From positions 1-7,284 of the forward strand of contig CAKTSW010000067.1 of assembly GCA_934613165.1 (NCBI GenBank): a stretch of 7,284 nucleotides of DNA. Direction: 5' to 3'. The DNA comes from an uncultured Ellagibacter sp. GTDB lineage: Bacteria > Actinomycetota > Coriobacteriia > Coriobacteriales > Eggerthellaceae. Position 1 is the stretch's first letter, and each line of letters starts with the position of its first letter. The translations under genes and the position numbers were made by a program. The notes beneath the pieces are model-generated. The model had not been told where the DNA came from and made no database searches. It saw only the letters and a list, made by a program, of their open reading frames with translations. Of this stretch, positions 1 to 5,868 are shown piece after piece.

Positions 1-108
1 CTTTCCGGATTCTGACTTTTCCGCAGCGTAGGTGAAACTCGGCGATGATCCCCTACTCGTGGCTATTCCGTATCGCGTCTTCTATGTCATCCCCTCGAAA
101 GGATTCCC

Positions 109-1389
109 ATGAAAACTTTGCGGCCGTATCCTCGTGCCACTATCACGCCGAAGGGCGAGCACGCTTTGGGGAAGGGGCATCCGTGGGTGTACGCCGCCGA
201 AGTCGACGCGCTTGAGCCGGCTGCGGGAGCTGCGGGCATCGAGAACGGATCGCTCGTCGACGTGGTGAGTCGCAAGGGAACCTATCTCGGAACGGGGCTT
301 CTGTCCGAGTCGAGCAAGATCCGCATCCGCCTTATCACGCGCAACGCGAACGATCGCTTCGACCGGGCGTTCTGGAAGCGCAAGCTGCAGTGGGCGTGGG
401 AATATCGGAAAACGGTCATGGGGCCGGACGCCTCATGTTGCCGTGTCTTGTTCTCCGAGGCCGATGGCTTTCCTGGGCTTATCGTTGACCGATTTTCAGA
501 CGTGCTCGTTTCCGAAACGCTTTCGGTCGGAATGGAGCGTTTGAAGCCGGTCATCTTCCCCTTGCTTTTGGAGGTTCTCGCAGAGGACGGCATTGCGATT
601 CGCGGCATCTACGAGCGCAACGACGTGTCGACGCGCAAGCTCGAGGGGCTTGAGGAAACGTGTGGCTGGTTTTCCGGCGAAGAGGGGTGCGCGTCCCCGA
701 TTGCTTCGTCTGACGAAGCGGCGGCACGGTTCGGCGCGACGAAAACCGAGATTTGCGAAAACGGCGTCCGCTACGAAGTCGACTTCGAGAACGGGCAGAA
801 GACGGGTTTCTTCCTCGACCAGAAGTACAACCGTCGCGCTGTGGCGAAGCTCGCGCAGGGACACCGCGTGCTCGACTGCTTCACGCACACGGGGTCGTTT
901 GCGCTCAACGCCGCGCGCGGCGGCGCGGAATTCGTCCGCGCGGTCGACGTGTCGCAGCTCGCGGTGGACCAGGCTCGAGCAAATGCCGAGCTCAATGGGC
1001 TGGAAGAAAAAATGGCGTTCACTGCGGCGAACGTGTTCGACCTTCTGCCCTCGCTCGAGGGATCGCGCGACGAGCGCTATGACTTCATCGTGCTCGACCC
1101 GCCCGCGTTCACGAAGAGCCGCAAAACGATCGATGCGGCGGCGCGCGGCTACAAGGAAATCAACTACCGCGCGATGAGGATCCTGCCGCGCGGCGGGTAT
1201 CTGGCGACGTGCTCGTGTTCGCACTTCATGGACACCGAGCGGTTCAAGCGCGTCGTGTCGCATGCGGCGCACGACGCGGGCGTCCAGTTGCGGCAGATCG
1301 AAGAGCGCCAGCAGGCGCCCGACCACCCGATTCTTTGGGGTGTGCCCGAAACGGACTACTTGAAGTTCTTCCTGTTCCAGGTGATTTAG
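109..1389 (+). CDS. rlmI: RlmI-type class I SAM-dependent 23S rRNA (cytosine-C5) methyltransferase
   Basis: Cytoplasmic enzyme that uses S-adenosylmethionine to methylate 23S rRNA; the E. coli member RlmI makes m5C1962. The 426-residue protein has the family architecture: an N-terminal PUA-like RNA-binding domain (about 4-75, with GHPWVY), a middle alpha/beta domain (about 80-185), and a Rossmann methyltransferase domain. In the last I see the family signature QKTGFFLDQ (230-238), SAM motif I VLDCFTHTGSF (254-264), acidic D280 in AVD, motif IV DPPAF (330-334) and TCSCSHF (367-373), which holds the likely catalytic cysteines. The ATG at 109 follows GAAAGGA (97-103) at a 5-base spacing. The segment before QKTGFFLDQ (about 186-215) looks roughly 15 residues longer than I expect for the family. 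Family assignment is firm; the exact target base is inferred from E. coli, and the symbol is used on that basis. It appears to be transcribed separately from the following operon. Confidence 0.9.
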   Translation: MKTLRPYPRATITPKGEHALGKGHPWVYAAEVDALEPAAGAAGIENGSLVDVVSRKGTYLGTGLLSESSKIRIRLITRNANDRFDRAFWKRKLQWAWEYRKTVMGPDASCCRVLFSEADGFPGLIVDRFSDVLVSETLSVGMERLKPVIFPLLLEVLAEDGIAIRGIYERNDVSTRKLEGLEETCGWFSGEEGCASPIASSDEAAARFGATKTEICENGVRYEVDFENGQKTGFFLDQKYNRRAVAKLAQGHRVLDCFTHTGSFALNAARGGAEFVRAVDVSQLAVDQARANAELNGLEEKMAFTAANVFDLLPSLEGSRDERYDFIVLDPPAFTKSRKTIDAAARGYKEINYRAMRILPRGGYLATCSCSHFMDTERFKRVVSHAAHDAGVQLRQIEERQQAPDHPILWGVPETDYLKFFLFQVI

Positions 1390-1478
1390 ACGGGCGTTCC
1401 CATCGATGGAGGATGTGTCCCCCTCGTGACGGTTTGTTGACAGCGGTGGGCTTCCGCACCATCTGCACAACTCTTGCG

Positions 1479-1484
1479 TATCAT
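1479..1484 (+). promoter_or_regulatory. Possible -10 element (TATCAT) upstream of the zinc-ribbon/DUF5685/J-protein operon
   Basis: TATCAT matches 5 of 6 positions of the -10 consensus and is preceded by TTGCG, the same context as TTGCGTATACT before the SRP RNA gene. No good -35 lies 16-18 bases upstream. A perfect TTGACA occurs at 1437-1442, but it is 36 bases away, and with normal spacing it would point to a poor -10 (CATCTG, 1460-1465). If this element is used, transcription would begin near 1491 and the leader would contain both downstream hairpins. Weak, sequence-only call. Confidence 0.3.
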
Positions 1485-1502
1485 GAAAAACGTTTAACGA
1501 GT

Positions 1503-1528
1503 CCGAAGCGTTCTAACTCGCGCTTCGG
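1503..1528 (+). other. Hairpin 1 in the spacer before the zinc-ribbon gene
   Basis: CCGAAGCG (1503-1510) pairs perfectly with CGCTTCGG (1521-1528) around a 10-base loop. There is no T-run after it, so it is not a terminator by itself. Its CGAAGC arm (1504-1509) could instead pair with a second GCTTCG at 1545-1550, in the top of hairpin 2. The two structures could therefore be mutually exclusive. Confidence 0.45.
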
Positions 1529-1533
1529 CGATC

Positions 1534-1569
1534 GCGAAACCCGTGCTTCGTGCGCGGGTTTCGCTTATT
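1534..1569 (+). terminator. Terminator-like or attenuator-like hairpin 2, 5' of the zinc-ribbon gene
   Basis: GCGAAACCCGTGC (1534-1546) pairs with GCGCGGGTTTCGC (1552-1564): 13 base pairs with one G-T wobble and a TTCGT loop. It is followed by TTATT, a weak T-tract. It could end the rRNA methyltransferase transcript 145 bases past that gene's stop codon. It also lies only about 30 bases before the ATG at 1596, so unless a promoter is hidden inside it, any transcript of the next operon must pass through it. That would make it an attenuator or a leaky terminator. Confidence 0.5.
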
Positions 1570-1595
1570 CAAGCAAAGGCAGGTGCAGGCGGGTC

Positions 1596-2012
1596 ATGAA
1601 GGGTTTTCTCGAGCGGATGCAGTGGAAGATGGCGGCTGCGATGCAGGGCCGGCGCGGCGCGGACAGCCTTTCGAACGCCCTCATCGTCACCGGAATCGTA
1701 TGCGTCGTCTTGTCGGTGTTGCCCCACTTGGGATTCCTGAGTTGGCTCGCCTTCATCTGCTTGGCGTATGCGCTCTTCCGCACTTATTCCCGCAACATCG
1801 CAGCGCGCGACCGCGAAAACGAGACGTTCCTCCGCGTGACCGAGAAGCCGCGCCGCGCGTTTTCCCTCGGCCGTAAGAAATGGCAGAACCGGGACACGAC
1901 GCTGTACTTCAAGTGCAAGGGCTGCGGGCAGGAGCTTTCGGTCCCTCGCGGCAAGGGGACGCTTCGCGTGGTGTGCCCGAAATGCAAGACCGAGACGGTC
2001 AAGAAGTCTTAG
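1596..2012 (+). CDS. Small membrane protein with C-terminal zinc ribbon
   Basis: A 138-residue protein with a basic, amphipathic N-terminus (1-25), two hydrophobic segments in hairpin arrangement (about 28-45 and 47-63), a charged linker rich in Arg, Lys and Glu (64-104), and a C-terminal zinc ribbon. The ribbon has CKGC (Cys107, Cys110) and CPKC (Cys127, Cys130) separated by a loop containing VPRGKG. Four such cysteines normally hold one zinc ion. Its probable place is the cytoplasmic membrane with the ribbon in the cytoplasm. I recognise this layout from small clostridial 'zinc ribbon' proteins of unknown function. ATG 1596 is the only sensible start: the open frame runs further upstream but has no nearby in-frame start, although the preceding AGGCGGG (1587-1593) is only a modest ribosome binding site. 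The next gene begins 15 bases downstream, so it is the first gene of an operon with the DUF5685 and J-domain proteins. Confidence 0.75.
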   Translation: MKGFLERMQWKMAAAMQGRRGADSLSNALIVTGIVCVVLSVLPHLGFLSWLAFICLAYALFRTYSRNIAARDRENETFLRVTEKPRRAFSLGRKKWQNRDTTLYFKCKGCGQELSVPRGKGTLRVVCPKCKTETVKKS

Positions 2013-2027
2013 CGGAAGGCCGCATCG

Positions 2028-2954
2028 ATGTTCGGCTACATCATGGTTGACGAGAAACAGCTTGCCCCCGAGGAAATGGGCCGTTATCGCGAGGTGTACT
2101 GCGGCGTGTGCCATTCGCTGAAGGACCAAAGCGGGCAGCTTTGCCGCATGGCGCTCACCTACGACATGACGTTTCTCGCGCTGCTTCTGAACTCGCTTTA
2201 CGAGCCGGCCGAACGGAAGGCTGCCGAGCGCTGCGCGGCGCATCCGGCAAAGCCCCAGCCTTTCGCGACGAGCGAATGCACGGAATACGCGGCCGACGCG
2301 ACGGTGGTGCTGGCGTACCACAAGCTGCTCGACGACTGGAACGACGACGGGAAGATCTCGCGGCGCGCGGCTGCGGGCCTGCTCCGCTCCGCGTATCGTG
2401 AGGCGTCGGGGCGGCGTCCCTCCATGGCACGTGCCGTCGAAGCGGGGATGGCCGACATCCGCGCGATCGAGCAGGGGAGGAGCTTCTCGCTCGACGAGGC
2501 GGCGAATCGCTTCGGGTTGCTCCTGGGTGAGGTGTTCGCCTATCGGGACGACTTCTGGAAGAGCGACCTTGCCGCGCTCGGCGCGTATTTGGGAAAGTTC
2601 GTGTACCTGATGGACGCCGTGATGGACTTCGACGACGACGTGAAGTCAGGTAGCTATAATCCCCTTGTCGAGGCCGGCGCGGCACCTGCCGACATGGAAG
2701 AGGCGCTTCGCCTGATCGCGGCGCAGGCCGCGAGCGCGTTCGAACGCCTTCCGCTCGAGCAGGACATCCATATCCTCCGCAACAGCATCTACGCGGGGAT
2801 TTGGGGCCAGTACTGCGGGAAGTTCGGCGTGCCGGGAAATCGGGAAGGCGAAGTCGACACATCCGACGGTGATGCCGCCCGAGCGGCGCAAGCATGCGAA
2901 AGCGACGAGGGCGGGCAGGCAACGCGACCCGCCCGCGATGACGATACGGAATAA
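2028..2954 (+). CDS. DUF5685 family protein
   Basis: Protein of 308 residues, probably cytoplasmic and all-helical, function unknown. The start MFGYIMVDE, YCGVCHSL (Cys25, Cys28), LTYDMTFLALLL (43-54), AERCAAHP (67-73), LAYHKLLDDWNDD (95-107) and YLMDAVMDFDDDVKSGSYNPL-type block (193-213) agree with the family as I know it. The two Asp-rich helices, and the D-rich motif followed by a Gly and a Tyr-Asn-Pro, resemble the Mg-diphosphate-binding motifs of squalene/phytoene synthase-type enzymes. Cys25, Cys28, Cys69 and His72 could form a metal site. Both ideas are inference. The C-terminal 40 residues are acidic, low-complexity and probably disordered. The ATG follows GGAAGG (2014-2019) with 8 bases between. 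The stop codon overlaps the ribosome binding site of the J-protein, suggesting translational coupling. The family assignment is fairly secure; the function is open. Confidence 0.8.
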   Translation: MFGYIMVDEKQLAPEEMGRYREVYCGVCHSLKDQSGQLCRMALTYDMTFLALLLNSLYEPAERKAAERCAAHPAKPQPFATSECTEYAADATVVLAYHKLLDDWNDDGKISRRAAAGLLRSAYREASGRRPSMARAVEAGMADIRAIEQGRSFSLDEAANRFGLLLGEVFAYRDDFWKSDLAALGAYLGKFVYLMDAVMDFDDDVKSGSYNPLVEAGAAPADMEEALRLIAAQAASAFERLPLEQDIHILRNSIYAGIWGQYCGKFGVPGNREGEVDTSDGDAARAAQACESDEGGQATRPARDDDTE

Positions 2955-2962
2955 GGAACACA

Positions 2963-3787
2963 ATGGCAATGGATCCCTACAGCGTTCTGGGAATATCGCG
3001 CGATGCGACTCAGGACGAGGTGAAGAAGGCGTACCGGAAGAAGGCGCGCGAGAACCACCCCGACTTGAACCCGAACGACCCCAAGGCCGCCGAGCGAATG
3101 AACGAGGTCAACGAGGCGTACGACCGGATCATGAACCCCGACAAGTACGCTGCGGCGGACAGGCGCGCGTCGGCTGCTTCGGGCGGGAACCCCTATGGCG
3201 GGTCGTCGTCGGCGGGCGGCTATGCCGGGGGGAACCCGTTCGGCGGCGCATCGTCTGCAGGCGGCGGCCAGCAGCAGGGCAACCCCTACACCTCGGGCGG
3301 CCCGTACGGGTGGGCCGGGGGATTCGGGTTCGACTTCGACGATTTGTTCGGCTACGGGGCGGGCTCGGCAAGCGCGCCGCGCCCGGAGGCTTCCGCGGGC
3401 GACCCTGCGGAATTCCGTGCAGCGATCGACCTCATCAATTCCGGCAACGCGGCAAGCTGCAAGCGCGCCGCGGACATCCTGGCGACGGTTACGAGCAGCG
3501 GGCGCAATGCGCGCTGGTACTACTTGAGCGCGCTCGCGAACAGCGGTGCGGGCAATTCCGTCATGGCGCTCGACCAGATCCGCCGTGCGGTTCATATGGA
3601 CCCGAACAATCAGGACTACCAGCGCGCCTACCGCGCGTTCCAGAACACGGGGCAAACCTACACGCAGGAGCAGCAAACGCGTGGGTTCACCATATCGGCA
3701 ATCGACCCGACGACGCTCTGTTGCGGCTGCTGCATGCTTCAGCTCTGCCTTCAGCAGGTGATGCGCTTCGGGTTCATAGGGATGTAG
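2963..3787 (+). CDS. J-domain protein (class C DnaJ-like) with TPR-like helices and Cys-rich tail
   Basis: A co-chaperone that should stimulate ATP hydrolysis by an Hsp70, presumably the one encoded next. The 274 residues divide into: a J domain (about 4-65) with basic helix II KKAYRKKAREN and the HPD motif at 32-34; a Gly/Asn/Ser linker (about 70-145) with two near-identical 13-residue units, GGNPYGGSSSAGG (74-86) and GGNPFGGASSAGG (89-101), then FGFDFDDLFGYG; a TPR-like helical region (about 149-228, with ARWYYLSALANSG and MDPNNQDYQRAY); and a tail with CCGCC plus one more cysteine (253, 254, 256, 257, 262). The CxxCxGxG zinc finger and C-terminal beta domains of true DnaJ are absent, so this is not the housekeeping dnaJ. 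The ATG is 8 bases past the upstream stop, with TAAGGAA (2952-2958) as ribosome binding site; a second ATG at 2969 is less well spaced. The J domain is certain; the partner is inferred. Confidence 0.88.
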   Translation: MAMDPYSVLGISRDATQDEVKKAYRKKARENHPDLNPNDPKAAERMNEVNEAYDRIMNPDKYAAADRRASAASGGNPYGGSSSAGGYAGGNPFGGASSAGGGQQQGNPYTSGGPYGWAGGFGFDFDDLFGYGAGSASAPRPEASAGDPAEFRAAIDLINSGNAASCKRAADILATVTSSGRNARWYYLSALANSGAGNSVMALDQIRRAVHMDPNNQDYQRAYRAFQNTGQTYTQEQQTRGFTISAIDPTTLCCGCCMLQLCLQQVMRFGFIGM

Positions 3788-3789
3788 GG

Positions 3790-3815
3790 TTGCGGCGGCT
3801 TGCCAGCCGCCGCAA
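3790..3815 (+). other. GC-rich hairpin directly after the J-protein stop codon
   Basis: TTGCGGCGGCT (3790-3800) pairs perfectly with AGCCGCCGCAA (3805-3815) over 11 base pairs with a TGCC loop, starting 2 bases after the TAG. No T-tract follows (TGGGCC), so it does not fit an intrinsic terminator. It could protect the operon mRNA 3' end from exonucleases or work with the terminator about 45 bases further on. Confidence 0.5.
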
Positions 3816-3828
3816 TGGGCCGACGCTG

Positions 3829-3928
3829 CGCGTGATTCTGACGGCACAGCTGGCGCTCCAAAGATTTCTCGCGTACCGAAAGTACGCGTCGAAATCTTTT
3901 TACGCCATCTGCACTCGCCAGAACCGCG
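3829..3928. repeat. About 100-nt imperfect inverted repeat centred on the terminator
   Basis: CGCGTGATTCTG (3829-3840) is the imperfect complement of CAGAACCGCG (3919-3928). Further in, the stretch ending CAGCTGGCG (3847-3855) matches the complement of ACGCCATCTG (3902-3911) with mismatches. The innermost part is the strong hairpin 3860-3899. Both arms share one centre near 3879, which is unlikely if the outer matches were chance. It may be a decayed miniature element or a dispersed intergenic repeat that also supplies a terminator. The outer arms are imperfect. Confidence 0.4.
3860..3901 (+). terminator. Intrinsic terminator of the zinc-ribbon/DUF5685/J-protein operon
   Basis: The outer stem AAAGATTTC (3860-3868) pairs with GAAATCTTT (3891-3899). 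After a small bulge, the inner stem CGCGTAC (3870-3876) pairs with GTACGCG (3882-3888) around a CGAAA loop. The right arm runs into TTTTT (3897-3901). An A-rich left arm and T-rich right arm are typical of rho-independent terminators. It separates the J-protein operon from the Hsp70 gene, so these are probably distinct transcription units. Confidence 0.7.
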
Positions 3929-4000
3929 TTCGCTGACTCTTCGGCGACCTGGGATCCTTGGCTGGCTTTGCGTTTGCGGCAACTTGGCAGTTTTCTCTCG

Positions 4001-4007
4001 GAAGGAG
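4001..4007 (+). promoter_or_regulatory. Ribosome binding site deciding the Hsp70 start
   Basis: GAAGGAG is a strong Shine-Dalgarno sequence. It is 7 bases from the ATG at 4015, which gives [10 protein letters not shown], but only 1 base from the in-frame ATG at 4009 and downstream of a possible TTG at 3958. The start at 4015 is therefore preferred and matches the usual Hsp70 N-terminus. Confidence 0.75.
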
Positions 4008-4014
4008 AATGGAA

Positions 4015-5775
4015 ATGGCGGCAACAATCGGAATCGACTTGGGCACGACGAACAGTTGCGCTGCGGTGGTGGAGGGAGGCAAGCCCGCCATCATCCACAA
4101 CGCCGAGGGCAACCGCACCACGCCGAGCGTCGTGGCGTTCACCAAAGACGGCGAGCGTTTGGTCGGCAGCCCTGCGATCAGGCAGGCGGCCATCAACCCC
4201 GACCGCACGATTTCCTCGGTCAAGCGCCATATGGGAACCGACTGGCATGCCTCGATTGACGGCAAGAACTTCACCCCGCAGGAACTTTCCGCGATGATCC
4301 TGCGCAAGCTCCGCCGCGACGCCGAGGCGTTTCTGGGCGATACCGTGACGCAGGCGGTCATCACCGTGCCCGCCTACTTCAACGACACGCAGCGCCAGGC
4401 GACGAAGGACGCGGGCCGCATCGCGGGGCTCGACGTGCTGCGCATCATCAACGAGCCGACGAGCGCCGCGCTCGCCTACGGGCTCGACAACGGCGATCCG
4501 CAGAAGGTCATGGTCTACGACCTGGGCGGCGGCACGTTCGACGTTTCCATCATCGAGATCGGCGAGGGCGTCATCGAGGTTCTGGCCACGGCGGGCGACA
4601 ACCATCTTGGCGGTGACGACTTCGACGAGCGCGTGGCGAAGCACCTGTTCGAGGAATTCCAGCGCGAAAACGGCATCGACCTGCGTCGCGACCCCGCCGC
4701 TTCCCAGCGCGTCTTCGAGGCGGCGCGCCAGGCTAAAGAGGAGCTTTCGTCCATGGAGTCGACGCGGGTGAACCTGCCGTTTTTGGCGCAGGGGAAAAAC
4801 GGCCCGCTCCATTTGGAATCGCAGCTTTCGCGTGCCGAGTTCGATCGCATGACGGCCGACTTGGTCGAGCGCACCGAAGGACCCGTGTCCCAAGCGCTCG
4901 TCGATGCGGGCATCGCCGCATCCGAGCTCGGCAGCGTGCTTCTGGTTGGCGGCTTGACGCGCATCCCCGCGGTGCAGCAGAAGGTTCGTACGCTTACGGG
5001 CAAGGAACCCTCTTCCTCCATCAACCCCGACGAGTGCGTCGCCGTGGGCGCCGCCATCCAAGGCGCGACGCTTGCCGGGTCGTCGACGGGGCTTGTGAAG
5101 GCCGATTCCATCCTGCTGCTCGACGTGACCCCGCTTTCGCTTTCGCTCGAGACGGTCGGCGGTGTGGCGACGCGCATCGTCGAGCGCAACACGACGCTGC
5201 CGGTTCACTATTCGCAGGTGTTCACCACGGCGGCCGCCTTCCAAACGAGCGTGGAGATCAACGTGCTGCAGGGCGAGCGCCCGATGGCCCGCGACAACAA
5301 GTCCATCGGCAAGTTCCGCCTGAAGGGCATCAAGCGCGCGCCTGCCGGCGTGCCCCAGATCGAGGTCACGTTCGACATCGACGCGAACGGCATCCTCACG
5401 GTGTCGGCGAAGGACAAGGGCACGGGCAAGGAGCAGTCCATCACGATCGACGATTCGGGGCGCATGTCCGACGAGGAGATCGAGCGCGCCATTCGCGATG
5501 CCGAGATCTATGCCTCCCAGGACGCCACGCGCCGCGACGCCATGAGCGTGCACGCGGATGCGGCCAAGCTCGCCTCCGAGGTGGACGCCGCGCTCGCAAA
5601 ATCGGGCAAGCAACTGGAAAAGAGCGAGAAGAAGCAGGTCAAAGCCGACGTGAACGCTTTGCGCAAGCTGCTCGCCAAGAAGGCCGAGAAGCTCGAGGAG
5701 TCCGACATCGCGGCGATCCGTGCGGCGGCCGAGCAGCTTGAGCGCTCAAGCGAGCACGTTCGCAGCCTGGGGTAG
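4015..5775 (+). CDS. Hsp70 family chaperone (DnaK-like paralogue)
   Basis: ATP-driven cytoplasmic chaperone of 586 residues. The nucleotide-binding domain (1 to about 362) has GIDLGTTNS (6-14), Lys70 in [19 protein letters not shown] (from 144), YDLGGGTFD (168-176, with Thr174) and LVGGLTRIP (310-318). It lacks the segment of about 25 residues that Gram-negative DnaK carries, as expected for a Gram-positive type. The linker and substrate domain start at [10 protein letters not shown] (367-376) and include [14 protein letters not shown] and [14 protein letters not shown]. The helical lid begins at MSDEEIER (484) and is about 100 residues. The end, EHVRSLG, lacks the acidic tail of housekeeping DnaK, and the usual PLSLGIET reads PLSLSLET here. 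No grpE or hspR/hrcA lies beside it, and I see no CIRCE or HAIR operator in front, so it is probably a second Hsp70 working with the upstream J-protein. The Hsp70 identity is certain; that it is a paralogue rather than the main dnaK is inferred. Confidence 0.92.
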   Translation: MAATIGIDLGTTNSCAAVVEGGKPAIIHNAEGNRTTPSVVAFTKDGERLVGSPAIRQAAINPDRTISSVKRHMGTDWHASIDGKNFTPQELSAMILRKLRRDAEAFLGDTVTQAVITVPAYFNDTQRQATKDAGRIAGLDVLRIINEPTSAALAYGLDNGDPQKVMVYDLGGGTFDVSIIEIGEGVIEVLATAGDNHLGGDDFDERVAKHLFEEFQRENGIDLRRDPAASQRVFEAARQAKEELSSMESTRVNLPFLAQGKNGPLHLESQLSRAEFDRMTADLVERTEGPVSQALVDAGIAASELGSVLLVGGLTRIPAVQQKVRTLTGKEPSSSINPDECVAVGAAIQGATLAGSSTGLVKADSILLLDVTPLSLSLETVGGVATRIVERNTTLPVHYSQVFTTAAAFQTSVEINVLQGERPMARDNKSIGKFRLKGIKRAPAGVPQIEVTFDIDANGILTVSAKDKGTGKEQSITIDDSGRMSDEEIERAIRDAEIYASQDATRRDAMSVHADAAKLASEVDAALAKSGKQLEKSEKKQVKADVNALRKLLAKKAEKLEESDIAAIRAAAEQLERSSEHVRSLG

Positions 5776-5868
5776 CATTCCTTCGGGCGCGCTCGGCGCT
5801 CATGCTTCGCCATCGTCGACCCCGGCATCTCGCGGTCCCCCCCCTGCACGGCAAGCTACAAAAAAGCG

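Noticed and set aside
1..108. Tail of an upstream gene or a promoter for the methyltransferase
   Set aside because: Two short open stretches end at 31 and 35 but carry too little sequence to identify, and no -35/-10 pair with good spacing is visible.
1437..1465. Perfect TTGACA at 1437 as a promoter -35
   Set aside because: At 17-bp spacing the -10 would be CATCTG, a 2-of-6 match; the better TATCAT is 36 bases away.
496..1470. 324-codon open frame on the - strand opposite the rRNA methyltransferase
   Set aside because: Antisense to a well-supported gene, Arg-rich composition and no recognisable domain.
1209..1595. Upstream extension of the zinc-ribbon reading frame into the methyltransferase gene
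   Set aside because: It overlaps the end of the methyltransferase in a different frame and crosses the hairpins; the family-like protein begins at the ATG at 1596.
2869..3936. 355-codon + strand frame overlapping the J-protein in another frame
   Set aside because: The overlapping frame encodes an unmistakable J domain with a proper ribosome binding site; this one has Arg/Gly-rich shadow composition.
3902..4000. CIRCE (HrcA) or HAIR (HspR) heat-shock operator before the Hsp70
   Set aside because: I looked for GCACTC/GAGTGC and CTTGAGT/ACTCAAG pairs; a lone GCACTC at 3911 has no partner half-site, so no operator is called.
3958..4014. TTG or first ATG (4009) as start of the Hsp70
   Set aside because: The extra residues are not Hsp70-like, the ribosome binding site lies downstream of the TTG and only 1 base from the 4009 ATG, and the 4015 ATG has ideal spacing.
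2789..4027. 412-codon open frame on the - strand across the J-protein gene and terminator
   Set aside because: It runs antisense through the J-domain gene and across a terminator, and its translation has low-complexity Arg/Ala composition.
3751..5613. 620-codon open frame on the - strand opposite the Hsp70 gene
   Set aside because: It lies entirely antisense to a clear Hsp70 gene. High-GC codon use leaves the opposite strand open, a well-known artefact for Hsp70 genes, and the translation is Arg/His/Leu-rich with no family motif.
5776..5868. Terminator for the Hsp70 gene
   Set aside because: GC-rich but without a clear stem followed by a T-run; nothing I can support.
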